From positions 1-25,906 of the forward strand of contig JAZTWH010000057.1 of NCBI GenBank assembly GCA_045635765.1: a stretch of DNA of 25,906 nt. The letters are read 5' to 3'. The position numbers and the translations under genes were made by a program. Positions 1-7,695 of this stretch are shown piece by piece. Numbering within the stretch: the stretch's first letter is position 1; each line of letters starts with the position of its first letter. The notes under the pieces are model-generated. The model was not told the origin of the DNA. It saw only the letters and a program-made list of their open reading frames with translations, and made no database searches. The DNA is from RGIG995 sp045635765 (GTDB taxonomy: Bacteria > Bacillota > Clostridia > Oscillospirales > UBA644).

Positions 1-623
1 CCGGGGTTGGTTCCTCCGAAGACGGCATAGCGGAATTTACCGGAAAGCTCGGTGACGCTTCCCAAAATGATGCTATTGTCACTCTTGGTGGATGTCCAGT
101 CGATTACTGCATCAGCGGGGCTCCAGTAGGGGTTGGTGGGATGATCCTTAACGCCGGTGATCTTGGTGTTGTACAGATCGTAGTACTGATTGGCGTACAG
201 GGGGATCTCAGGCATCATGTAGTTCCATCTCTGAATGTACAGCTTCCACCATTGAGCGTAAACATCATCGGTGGTCTTGTATTTGTCAGAGTTTTCGGGA
301 ACGGATGCGTTGTAGACCATCGCCCGGGAGAGGAAGTCCAGGCCCAGTTCGTACTGCTTACCGTCCTTGGTAATGTAGCACTTGCCGGTGGTTTCATCTT
401 CCGTCACGTCTGCAATCGTAACTTCCTTGCCGTATTTTTCATACAGGGAGATGTAGTCTTTGTCCTCGCCGTATTCTTTGCCGTCCAGCGTGATCCAATC
501 AGCTGCATCGCCGCTCCCGCCTGCGTTTCCGCCCTGGGGGTTGGCAGGGGCACAGGAAGCAAGGGAGAGGATCATCACGAAAGCAAGCATCATAGCGAGA
601 ATGCCGGATAAAACTTTCTTCAT
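1..623 (-). CDS. Oligopeptide-type ABC transporter substrate-binding lipoprotein, 5' part only
   Basis: The reading frame runs off the window edge, so about 207 N-terminal residues are visible. It opens with MKKVLSGILAMMLAFVMILS and a lipobox LASC (Cys24), then a short Gly/Ala/Asn-rich linker, so it is an exported lipoprotein. The segment NYMMPEIPLYANQYYDLYN followed by a GKFRY...GGTNPG stretch resembles family 5 extracellular solute-binding proteins (peptide/nickel uptake) of Clostridia. The expected role is to capture peptides outside the membrane for an ABC importer, whose permeases would lie beyond the left edge. The start is set by AAGGAGG about 6 bases before the ATG. The gene is divergent from the glycosyltransferase and has its own promoter. 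The lipoprotein call is firm; peptide as substrate is family inference. Confidence 0.8.
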   Translation of the reverse strand, partial: MKKVLSGILAMMLAFVMILSLASCAPANPQGGNAGGSGDAADWITLDGKEYGEDKDYISLYEKYGKEVTIADVTEDETTGKCYITKDGKQYELGLDFLSRAMVYNASVPENSDKYKTTDDVYAQWWKLYIQRWNYMMPEIPLYANQYYDLYNTKITGVKDHPTNPYWSPADAVIDWTSTKSDNSIILGSVTELSGKFRYAVFGGTNP

Positions 624-758
624 TGCTTTTTCCTCCTTAAATTTAAATTCGGGGAATCTTAACTCCGGAACCCGGATCGATCAAAAAATTACGCAGGAGA
701 CGGGAGGGAACCCTTCCGTTCTCTTTTCGATCTGCATTAAGCCCCATAACTATTATAA

Positions 759-787
759 ATAATAACATAAAGTAGGAATTATGTCAA
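759..787 (-). promoter_or_regulatory. Sigma-A promoter of the substrate-binding lipoprotein gene
   Basis: Read on the minus strand: TTGACA (-35), a 17-base spacer, then TATTAT (-10). It predicts a 5' leader of roughly 130 bases before the start codon at 623. I see no recognisable riboswitch in that leader. Confidence 0.75.
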
Positions 788-1042
788 TACCATTTTCAGA
801 AAAGTTTGTACATCGGTCCGAAAAAAAGCTCTTTTTATGCTTATTTTTTCCAAACTTCCAACAAATATTGAACTTTTTCTTAATTTTACTGGATTGTAAT
901 TGCTTTTCAAAAACTGCTCCCTATTCCTCTCAAAGACAAACAAGGCGTTTTCAAATACAGATGAAATTGGAAGAAAAAGAAGCCGAATTCGAAAAAACTG
1001 TGTCAATAATGGAAATTATTGTAATCAATCTTGACAGACCCC

Positions 1043-1071
1043 TTGCATCTTGCGTCGGTATTTGTTATAAT
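1043..1071 (+). promoter_or_regulatory. Probable sigma-A promoter of the glycosyltransferase/ABC exporter cluster
   Basis: A perfect TATAAT at 1066-1071 lies 17 bases after a weak TTGCAT at 1043-1048. A perfect TTGACA at 1031-1036 is also present but 29 bases away, too far to pair with this -10. The rest of the 624-1107 gap is AT-rich and holds only this promoter and the divergent one. Confidence 0.6.
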
Positions 1072-1107
1072 AATTTCAAACTAACTAATACTATGGAGGT
1101 GTTCCCC

Positions 1108-2067
1108 TTGAAGCGGTTGATTTCTTTGATTGTCCCGTGCTATAACGAACAAGAGGCGCTGCCTTATTTTCTTCCCGAAGTGTTCCGGGTTGCCGCTGAA
1201 ATGGCAGACAAGGCTGATTTTGAGATTCTGTTTGTGGATGACGGATCAAGGGACGGTACGCTGGAGGTTCTTCGGCGATTTGCAAAGGAGGATTCCCGGG
1301 TAAAATATCTTTCTTTTTCCCGTAATTTCGGAAAGGAAGCCGCAATGTATGCCGGTTTTTGCAATGCAAAAGGCGACTATGTCGCGGTAATGGATGCGGA
1401 CCTGCAGGATCCGCCCTCCTTATTGCCGGAAATGTTGCGACTGCTGGAAAATGAGGACTACGACAGCGTTGCCACCCGGCGTATTACTCGGGCCGGAGAA
1501 CCAAAGATCCGATCCTTTTTTGCCCGGATGTTTTACAAAATTATCAACCGTATCTCCGATGCCGATATTGTGGACGGTGCCCGGGATTTCCGCCTCATGC
1601 GACGGGAGATGGTGGACGCCATCGTTGCCATGAGTGAGCGAAACCGTTTCTCCAAAGGAATTTTCGGTTGGGTCGGATTCAAAACCTATTGGCTCCCGTA
1701 CGAGAATGTGGAACGGGTGGCAGGGCAGACGAAATGGAGCTTTTGGAAGCTGTTTCGTTATTCGATTGACGGATTCGTCAATTTCTCCCAGACGCCCTTG
1801 ACCATTTCTGCCGTGGTCGGAGGTGCCTTTACGGTCCTGTCCGCCTTAGCCATTCTCTTTATCGTGATCCGCAAACTCTGCTTCGGCGGTTCCAGCGTTG
1901 ACGGCTGGGCTTCCCTCGTTTGTATCATCTCCTTCGTCAGCGGATTGCAGTTGGCTTGCCTTGGCATCATCGGTCAGTATTTGTCCAAAATGTATCTCGA
2001 GGTAAAGGGGCGTCCCCACTATATTCTTCGGGAGACCAACGACGATGCGGCAGACAGGGTCCGATAA
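1108..2067 (+). CDS. Family 2 membrane glycosyltransferase (GtrB/DPM1-like)
   Basis: A 319-residue protein of the polyprenyl-phosphate glycosyltransferase type. Such enzymes move a sugar from a nucleotide donor to a lipid-phosphate carrier at the inner face of the membrane. Seen: the GT-A start SLIVPCYNEQ (near residue 10), FVDDGSRDGT (about 42-51), the metal-binding MDADLQDPP (about 94-102), and FSKGIFGWVGF. Two membrane helices follow at the C-terminus (about 230-255 and 270-292). I start it at TTG 1108 because GGAGGT ends about 7 bases before it. The frame stays open upstream to 781, but that extension has no start signal and looks non-coding; ATG 1093 overlaps the ribosome binding site. 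The ABC genes follow after 63 bases without a terminator, so co-transcription is possible. Donor sugar and acceptor cannot be read from the sequence. Confidence 0.88.
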   Translation: MKRLISLIVPCYNEQEALPYFLPEVFRVAAEMADKADFEILFVDDGSRDGTLEVLRRFAKEDSRVKYLSFSRNFGKEAAMYAGFCNAKGDYVAVMDADLQDPPSLLPEMLRLLENEDYDSVATRRITRAGEPKIRSFFARMFYKIINRISDADIVDGARDFRLMRREMVDAIVAMSERNRFSKGIFGWVGFKTYWLPYENVERVAGQTKWSFWKLFRYSIDGFVNFSQTPLTISAVVGGAFTVLSALAILFIVIRKLCFGGSSVDGWASLVCIISFVSGLQLACLGIIGQYLSKMYLEVKGRPHYILRETNDDAADRVR

Positions 2068-2130
2068 GCAATTTATAGCACATATTTGATATACCACGGG
2101 TTGTCTATTGCCCTATGAGAGGTTTACATT

Positions 2131-3879
2131 ATGCGAATGTTAAAGGTATTTCTACAATGCGTGCGAGAATATAAGGCCGCAACGGTGTTCTCGCTGCTGT
2201 TTATTAGCGGGGAATCGGTGATCGAATGTCTGATTCCCTTTATTACCAGCAATTTGATCGATGCGATTCAAACGGGTGCCGATCTCCCGTCCATTTTGAA
2301 AAGCGGATTGATATTACTCGCCCTTGCTCTGTTGTCACTTGCCTGCGGAACCATTGCGGGATTTGCCAGTGCAAAGGCCTCCGTCGGGTTTGCGAAGAAT
2401 CTTCGCAAGGACCTGTTTTATCGGGTTCAGGATTATTCCTTTGAAAACATCGACAAGTTCTCGTCTTCCTCCCTTGTTACCCGGATGACCACCGACGTAA
2501 GCAACGTTCAAATGTCGTACATGATGCTGATCCGCATTGCGGTTCGTGCACCTCTGATGCTTATTTTTTCGGTAATCATGGCATTTATTATGGGTGGGTC
2601 CTTGGCTCTGTCCTTCGTTGTGATCATTCCCTTGCTGGTTTGCGGCCTTCTGTTGGTGGCCCGTTATGCGATGCCTGCCTTCCGCCGCGTATTTAAAAAG
2701 TATGATCGCCTGAACGAATCCATCGAAGAAAACGTCCGAGGAATGCGTGTGGTCAAAGGCTTTTCCAGAGAGAACTACGAGAAGGAAAAGTTTAAGGATG
2801 CCGCGGAAGATATCCGGAAGGACTTCACCTATGCGGAACGCATCGTGGCGTTGAATTCACCTCTCATGCAATTTTGCGTTTATTTTAATATGATCTTCGT
2901 CCTTACGGTCGGTGCTTATCTAGTCGTTCGGGGCGGCGGATCGGTGGTCGGCGTCGGAGACATTACGGCAATGATGACGTACGGGATGCAGATTTTAATG
3001 CAGCTAATGATGCTTTCCATGATTTACGTCACCTTGACCATGTCCGGAGAATCCATGAAGCGTATTGCGGAGGTTCTCGATGAAACGCCGTCTCTGGGAA
3101 ATCCTCCGGATCCGGTGACGACGGTTCGTGACGGGTCTATCGACTTTAACAACGTAAACTTCAAATATTCCTCCAAGGCAAAGCGGTATGCTCTTTCCGA
3201 CGTTGATATCCATATTAAAAGCGGCATGACCGTCGGAATTATCGGCGGAACCGGCTCCGGGAAATCCTCCTTCGTGCAGCTGATCCCCCGTCTTTATGAC
3301 GTCACCGAAGGGGCGGTGCAGGTGGCCGGGATCGACGTTCGGAACTATGACGTGGAAACACTGCGGTCCGCCGTGGCTATGGTGTTGCAGAAAAATCTTC
3401 TGTTCTCCGGGACCATTAAAGAAAACCTTCGCTGGGGGAACGACAACGCCACGGAGGAAGAAATCCGGGAAGCCTGTATTCTTGCTCAGGCTGACGATTT
3501 TATCCGATCCTTCCCCGACGGCTACGATACCTACATCGAGCAAGGGGGCACCAACGTGTCCGGGGGGCAGAAGCAACGTCTTTGTATTGCCCGTGCCTTG
3601 TTGAAAAAGCCAAAAATTCTGATTTTAGACGACTCCACCAGTGCGGTGGATACCAAAACCGACGCCTTGATTCGGTCCGGTTTTAAGAAGTTTATTCCCG
3701 AAACCACCAAGATTATTATCGCCCAGCGTATTGCTTCCGTTCAGGATGCGGATATGATCATCGTCCTGGACAACGGGACCGTTTCTGCCGTTGGCACTCA
3801 CGGGGAATTGTTGCAATCCAGCGAGATCTATCGGGAAGTATGGGAACAACAACGAAAGGGGAGTGGGGATCATGAGTAA
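2131..3879 (+). CDS. ABC exporter half-transporter, subunit with the degenerate ATP site
   Basis: A 582-residue type IV ABC exporter: about six membrane helices in residues 1-310, then an ATPase domain. Seen: Walker A GGTGSGKSS (near 371), a canonical signature VSGGQKQR (near 475), Walker B ILILDDSTS (near 495), and AQRIAS where the H-loop His should be (near 530). The catalytic Glu after Walker B is Asp and the H-loop His is Gln, so the ATP site made by its own Walker motifs is degenerate. That is typical of one partner of heterodimeric exporters (BmrC/BmrD, TM287/288, LmrC/LmrD). The next gene overlaps by 8 bases and supplies the other half. Drug or lipid export is likely from family membership; the substrate is unknown. 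The start ATG has a modest GAGAGG site upstream. Confidence 0.92.
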   Translation: MRMLKVFLQCVREYKAATVFSLLFISGESVIECLIPFITSNLIDAIQTGADLPSILKSGLILLALALLSLACGTIAGFASAKASVGFAKNLRKDLFYRVQDYSFENIDKFSSSSLVTRMTTDVSNVQMSYMMLIRIAVRAPLMLIFSVIMAFIMGGSLALSFVVIIPLLVCGLLLVARYAMPAFRRVFKKYDRLNESIEENVRGMRVVKGFSRENYEKEKFKDAAEDIRKDFTYAERIVALNSPLMQFCVYFNMIFVLTVGAYLVVRGGGSVVGVGDITAMMTYGMQILMQLMMLSMIYVTLTMSGESMKRIAEVLDETPSLGNPPDPVTTVRDGSIDFNNVNFKYSSKAKRYALSDVDIHIKSGMTVGIIGGTGSGKSSFVQLIPRLYDVTEGAVQVAGIDVRNYDVETLRSAVAMVLQKNLLFSGTIKENLRWGNDNATEEEIREACILAQADDFIRSFPDGYDTYIEQGGTNVSGGQKQRLCIARALLKKPKILILDDSTSAVDTKTDALIRSGFKKFIPETTKIIIAQRIASVQDADMIIVLDNGTVSAVGTHGELLQSSEIYREVWEQQRKGSGDHE

Positions 3880-5815
3880 GACCATGCCCGAAAAGGGCCC
3901 TGCAAGACGTCCCGGTGCTCCCGGACGCAAGATTAATTTCAAAACCCTCGGCCGCATTATGAAGCTCTTGTTTGCCTCTTATCCGGCTCTGATTCCTATC
4001 GTGACAGTCTGTATTCTGTTTGCTGCGGGAGTTTCTTCCATCCCGGCAATCTTCCAACAAAAGGTCCTGAAGGTGATTACCTCATACCTGGAGGCCGGCT
4101 CCACCGATTGGCAGTCTGCCATGGCTGAGGTCCTGCCCCTCGTGCTGATTCTTGCCGGCTTGTACGTTTGTTCCGTGATTCTGATTACCGTTCAATCCCA
4201 GTTGATGGCATACATTACCCATGGATTTCTCTGCAAAATGCGACGCAAAATGTTTGACGGGATGCAGAATCTTCCCATTAAGTACTTTGACACCAACAAG
4301 CACGGCGATATTATGAGCCACTACACGAATGATATTGATACCCTGCGTCAGTTGGTTTCCCAATCTCTTCCCAGCCTGATTCAGGCCATTGTCGTGGTCA
4401 TGTCGGTCCTGTTTATCATGCTTTGGTATAGCGTCTGGATGACTTTTGTCGTTCTTCTGGGTGTAATCGCCATGTTCTTCGTCACGAAAATCGTTGGCGG
4501 CGGCTCCGCAAAATACTTTATTCGCCAACAAAAAGCCGTCGGGAAGACCGAAGGCTATATTCAGGAAGTCATGAATGGCCAAAAGGTGGTCAAAGTATTT
4601 TGCCACGAGGAGCAAACGAAGGAAGATTTTAATAAAATTAACGAACAACTCTTTGAAGACGGCTTTCGGGCCAACGCCTATGCCAACATGATGGGCCCTC
4701 TTTTTGGGAACATCGGGAATATTCTCTATGTTTTGATCGCTACCGTAGGCGGTTTATTCCTGTTGCTAGAAACCCCCAATCTTGCCATATCCGGCCTCGT
4801 CTTTTCCATCGACATCGTGGTTCCCTTCCTCAATATGACCAAGCAGTTTACGGGAAATATGAACCAGGTTTCTCATCAATTTAATCAAATCGCTATGGCT
4901 CTTGCGGGTGCGGAACGAATCTTTCAACTGATGGATCAGACCCCCGAAACCGATGAGGGATACGTAACGCTGGTCAATGTCAACGTTGCCGCAGACGGAA
5001 CCATTTCCGAATCTCCCTCCCGTACGGGACGATGGGCTTGGAAATATCCCCACACGGACGGAACTCTTACGTATACTCTGTTGCAGGGCGACGTCCGAAT
5101 GGTGGGCGTTGATTTCGGTTACGAGGAGAATAAGCCGGTCCTTCACGACGTCTCCGTTTATGCGGAGCCGGGGCAGAAGGTTGCATTCGTGGGTGCCACC
5201 GGTGCAGGGAAAACCACCATTACGAATCTCATCAACCGCTACTATGACATCGCCGACGGAAAGATCCGTTACGATGGAATCAATATCAACAAAATTAAAA
5301 AATCCGATCTGCGTCGGTCCTTGGGAATCGTGCTTCAGGAGACGAATCTTTTTACAGGTACCGTGATGGAAAATATTCGTTACGGGAACCTGGATGCCAG
5401 CGATGACCAATGCATTGTCGCGGCAGAGCTGGTGGGTGCCGATGATTTCATTACGCGGTTGCCCGACGGATACGATACCATGCTTTCCGGGAACGGAGCG
5501 AACTTGTCCCAGGGTCAGCGGCAGTTGATTGCCATCGCTCGTGCCGCCGTCGCCGATCCCCCGGTCATGATTTTGGATGAAGCGACTTCGTCTATCGATA
5601 CCCGTACGGAAGCAATCGTGCAGCGGGGCATGGATAAGCTGATGGAAGGCCGAACGGTATTCGTGATTGCCCATCGCCTTTCAACCATTATGAATTCCGA
5701 CGTCATCATGGTCCTCGATCACGGCCGCATTATCGAGCGGGGGAACCACGAAAAACTGCTCGCGGAAAAAGGAATCTATTATCAACTGCACACCGGTGCC
5801 TTTGAATTGGAATAA
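3872..5815 (+). CDS. ABC exporter half-transporter, subunit with the catalytic ATP site
   Basis: A 647-residue partner of the preceding gene. ATG 3872 is chosen because the genes then overlap by 8 bases (translational coupling) and a GGGGAG-type site precedes it; the frame is open further upstream inside the first gene. It has an N-terminal cytosolic tail, about six membrane helices, and then the ATPase: Walker A GATGAGKTT (near 440), Walker B VMILDEATS with the catalytic Glu (near 564), and H-loop AHRLSTI (near 599). Its signature is LSQGQ (near 543) instead of LSGGQ. That variant signature pairs with the degenerate Walker site of the partner, so exactly one of the two sites in the heterodimer is fully canonical. 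An insertion of about 45 residues (near 360-408, containing GRWAWKYPH) sits between membrane and ATPase domains. Confidence 0.92.
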   Translation: MSKTMPEKGPARRPGAPGRKINFKTLGRIMKLLFASYPALIPIVTVCILFAAGVSSIPAIFQQKVLKVITSYLEAGSTDWQSAMAEVLPLVLILAGLYVCSVILITVQSQLMAYITHGFLCKMRRKMFDGMQNLPIKYFDTNKHGDIMSHYTNDIDTLRQLVSQSLPSLIQAIVVVMSVLFIMLWYSVWMTFVVLLGVIAMFFVTKIVGGGSAKYFIRQQKAVGKTEGYIQEVMNGQKVVKVFCHEEQTKEDFNKINEQLFEDGFRANAYANMMGPLFGNIGNILYVLIATVGGLFLLLETPNLAISGLVFSIDIVVPFLNMTKQFTGNMNQVSHQFNQIAMALAGAERIFQLMDQTPETDEGYVTLVNVNVAADGTISESPSRTGRWAWKYPHTDGTLTYTLLQGDVRMVGVDFGYEENKPVLHDVSVYAEPGQKVAFVGATGAGKTTITNLINRYYDIADGKIRYDGININKIKKSDLRRSLGIVLQETNLFTGTVMENIRYGNLDASDDQCIVAAELVGADDFITRLPDGYDTMLSGNGANLSQGQRQLIAIARAAVADPPVMILDEATSSIDTRTEAIVQRGMDKLMEGRTVFVIAHRLSTIMNSDVIMVLDHGRIIERGNHEKLLAEKGIYYQLHTGAFELE

Positions 5816-5823
5816 TTCAGTAC

Positions 5824-5860
5824 AAAAAATATCCGCCGAATTTTCGGCGGATATTTTTTT
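5824..5860 (+). terminator. Rho-independent terminator after the ABC exporter pair
   Basis: Stem ATATCCGCCGA / TCGGCGGATAT around a 4-base loop, flanked by a run of A on the left and a run of T on the right, 8 bases after the stop codon. The symmetric A and T tails would let it work in both directions. Confidence 0.9.
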
Positions 5861-6089
5861 TAATCTAAAAATCAGTTTATGAAAAAAAGAACAAAATCTT
5901 ACATATACCAAATTGGTATAAAATAAATAATTAAGAATTAGAAAATTATTGAAATAATAGGAAAAATCAATAATTTTAAAGAAATTAAATTTTACTAAAA
6001 AACATATATTTTTTGACAATCTAAAACTCTTAAAATAAACCATTGTGGTTTAGGCAAACTTCACAGGAACGAAGGTAAAAATGGTTTCT
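5861..6089. other. AT-rich gap with one 17-bp palindrome
   Basis: No gene seen. It contains TATACCAA-A-TTGGTATA at 5904-5920 (8-bp arms, possible operator or relic) and a weak AAACCA/TGGTTT hairpin at 6037-6051. Base composition shifts sharply toward A+T compared with the ABC genes. This marks the left side of the accessory stretch that ends at ssrA. Confidence 0.5.
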
Positions 6090-6572
6090 TTACCAGACTC
6101 TAACCCCGTCAATATGCAAAAATCGGGCGACCTCAAAATCATAAGAAGACAACGGTCTATCCAACGCGTCATAAGAGTGGGCACAAACTAAAATAATGGG
6201 GGAGATCTCAGTGATAATCGGCGTGTGATAAAAATGTCCGTCCATCCTTCCCAGTTGTACCACGTCTCCGGGGCGGGCTTCTTCTTGCGGTACTACGTGG
6301 CCATAAGGCCCCTGCGACACATTGTTTATCAGAAAATTATATAGGTATTTTACGCCGGTCCATGCCGGAGCCCGATCCGACAGGGAACGGTAATACCACC
6401 CGTAATTGGGGGTATAGCTCATCACTTTTGCACCGGAAAAAATACATTGGGATGCAAAGTTTGTACAATCTCCCCCAATATGCTCAAAATCGTAATATCT
6501 TGGATTTCTTTTGTTTGCCCATTTTCGTGCATATTCTACGGCCTGTTCTCTGTTGTATTCAATTTCTTTCAT
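6090..6572 (-). CDS. Small Amidase_6-type (CHAP/NlpC-like) protein
   Basis: A 160-residue protein with the pattern of the putative amidase domain Amidase_6 (PF12671). It has an N-terminal YNREQAVEYARKWANKRNP, the cysteine motif GGDCTNFASQC (catalytic Cys candidate near 35), GDVVQLG, a His in FYHTPIIT, and AHSYDALDRPLSSY near the end. The family is thought to hydrolyse amide bonds, probably in cell wall peptides. There is no signal peptide or membrane segment, so the visible protein should stay in the cytosol unless it leaves through a phage-like or other route. Start ATG 6572 has AGGGGGAAG upstream; a TTG one codon earlier is an alternative with slightly better spacing. It stands alone in the accessory stretch. 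It is complete for the single domain. Confidence 0.7.
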   Translation of the reverse strand: MKEIEYNREQAVEYARKWANKRNPRYYDFEHIGGDCTNFASQCIFSGAKVMSYTPNYGWYYRSLSDRAPAWTGVKYLYNFLINNVSQGPYGHVVPQEEARPGDVVQLGRMDGHFYHTPIITEISPIILVCAHSYDALDRPLSSYDFEVARFLHIDGVRVW

Positions 6573-6638
6573 CAAATCACTTCCCCCTATTTATTTTATG
6601 CTCATTTGCCATTAATAGTTTATTTGGATATGCTTTTA

Positions 6639-6886
6639 ATAACACAAAAGTACGAATATGCAAGAGGATTGTATCGCTCGGGAGACAAGAATCTTTACCG
6701 TCAACTGATCAATCTCTACGTTGACAATGTTGTCGTTTAATACGATCACGTGGAATTCTATCTCAACACCCTTCCTGCAGATATTTTGCGGAGCGAAATT
6801 AACCGATCTCTCTCGGAATCGGGGAGGAGGAAACCCTCGTGGATTATATGATGAGGTGTGATCCGAACATCGTCAATGCACTCTAA
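6639..6886 (+). pseudogene. Broken C-terminal tail of a serine site-specific recombinase
   Basis: Two abutting frames read through damage. The first gives YARGLYRSGDKNLYRQLIN, then LYVDNVVV, a stop codon (TAA at about 6738), and in the same frame YDHVEFYLNTLP. A frameshift near 6825 then lets GEEETLVDYMMR continue to a proper TAA at 6884-6886. The pattern of a short 'GD..YRQLI' helix, an 'N.V..YDD' strand and a final strand is what the last part of large serine recombinases/resolvases looks like. Only about 80 residues remain and the catalytic domain is absent. A terminator hairpin follows at 6915. The damage (an in-frame stop and a frameshift) is seen; the family assignment is inference from a short stretch. 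Confidence 0.45.
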
Positions 6887-6914
6887 ACTCTTAACGATGC
6901 AAACAAGAAAACAG

Positions 6915-6951
6915 AAAAAGGAGTTCCCGTTTCAGGCGGTAACTCCTTTTT
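6915..6951 (+). terminator. Terminator after the recombinase remnant
   Basis: Stem AAAAAGGAGTT / AACTCCTTTTT (11 bp) with a 15-base loop that itself contains CCG...CGG, ending in a T-run. It lies 29 bases after the last stop of the broken recombinase, where a gene's terminator belongs. Confidence 0.7.
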
Positions 6952-7124
6952 ACATATTACAAAAGAAGAATTCTTACGCAACCTACCGCGCAAGATTCTG
7001 AATGTTCCCAATCCGACCTTCCGAGTTGGCCTTATCGGAAGAAAGCGAATCAAACGGGTAGGTGAGGATTAAAAAAATAAATTCAAAAAAATGTCACAAA
7101 TATTTTTTTCGAATCAGCCAGAAA
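6952..7124. other. Gap with no intact gene; short open segment 6971-7071
   Basis: The plus strand is open for about 33 codons (KILNVPNPTFRVGLIGRKR) to a TAA at 7069-7071, and the minus strand is open over much of the same stretch. Neither has a start with a ribosome binding site. After it comes an A-rich run to 7115. I cannot assign a function; it may be a relic of the same element as the recombinase tail. Confidence 0.3.
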
Positions 7125-7152
7125 TTGTCCGGTTAAACCTTTATAGTATACT
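7125..7152 (+). promoter_or_regulatory. Possible promoter with adjacent palindrome
   Basis: TTGTCC at 7125-7130 and TATACT at 7147-7152 with a 16-base spacer. The 12-bp perfect palindrome TTGCAGCTGCAA (7152-7163) abuts the -10 and could be an operator. It lies 64 bases before the DUF1906 fragment's start. Confidence 0.45.
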
Positions 7153-7215
7153 TGCAGCTGCAAAAGATTGGGACGCCAATCAAAGAAAAATATGTTATTG
7201 AAAGGAAAGATCATT

Positions 7216-7695
7216 ATGGCAAATAAAGGTGCCGCACGTGCCGAAGCATTAGCAGAGGCAACAAGAGCTGCCTCTGTTCAATCGAAAACAAATACAACAG
7301 AGGAGACCGCTCACGTAGAAAGACTGTTGTTTGGTGTGGATTCTGAGATCCAAGCAGATGACATTCTTCAAAACAATATTTCAATGTTCGAATGGGTCGT
7401 TCGCAATAAAGTATTTCCTGTCTTTTGGGGCAGAAATCTTTTAGGTGAAAATGCATTGACAAAGGAAGAGATTGACTTTATTCATTCGAAAGGTTGTAAA
7501 ATCGCTGTTACATATACTGATGTACATGAAAAAAAGACTGTAGAGCAGGGTAGGTCTGCCGGAGAAATTTCAACAGCATTGGCTTTTGATTTAGAAATTC
7601 CTCAAGGCACTGCAATCTTCCTGAACGTAGGTGAAGAGTCTGTGAGCCGAAATTATTTGAAGGGCTTTGCAGAGGAACTTATTGAGTCAGGCTAG
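7216..7695 (+). CDS. DUF1906 (Rv2525c-like glycoside-hydrolase-like) protein, C-terminally truncated
   Basis: 159 residues; ATG 7216 is chosen for AAAGGAAAG 7 bases upstream (ATG 7192 and TTG 7168 are in frame but lack such a site). After an Ala-rich N-terminus (about 1-35) comes FGVDSEIQADDIL, VFPVFWGRNL, ALTKEEIDFIHSKGCKIAVTY, an AGEISTALAFDLEIPQGTAIF stretch, then YLKGFAEELIESG and a TAG. This matches the first two thirds of the TIM-barrel-like DUF1906 domain (FGVDS..., FWGR, LT..EI..IH, A..LGIP.GT.IF). The family normally continues with SGY..GIY..., and here it ends exactly at SG. There is no signal peptide. The abrupt end and the abrupt opening of the next frame nine bases earlier suggest a deletion or frameshift, so the barrel is probably non-functional. 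Confidence 0.6.
   Translation: MANKGAARAEALAEATRAASVQSKTNTTEETAHVERLLFGVDSEIQADDILQNNISMFEWVVRNKVFPVFWGRNLLGENALTKEEIDFIHSKGCKIAVTYTDVHEKKTVEQGRSAGEISTALAFDLEIPQGTAIFLNVGEESVSRNYLKGFAEELIESG

Noticed and set aside
141..611. 156-codon plus-strand open frame at the left edge
   Set aside because: Antisense of the substrate-binding lipoprotein, which has a lipobox, ribosome binding site and promoter on the minus strand.
690..712. GGAGACGGGAGGGAACCC, similar to the complement of the tmRNA 3' end (a possible second attachment site)
   Set aside because: Short, with mismatches and a missing base, and on the far side of the glycosyltransferase and ABC genes, which do not look like island cargo. Probably chance.
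781..1107. Upstream extension of the glycosyltransferase frame by about 109 codons
   Set aside because: AT-rich sequence containing the promoter and ribosome binding site of the gene; the GT2 fold starts right after TTG 1108.
4766..5674. 302-codon open frame on the minus strand
   Set aside because: Shadow of the second ABC subunit, which shows all ATPase motifs in the plus frame.
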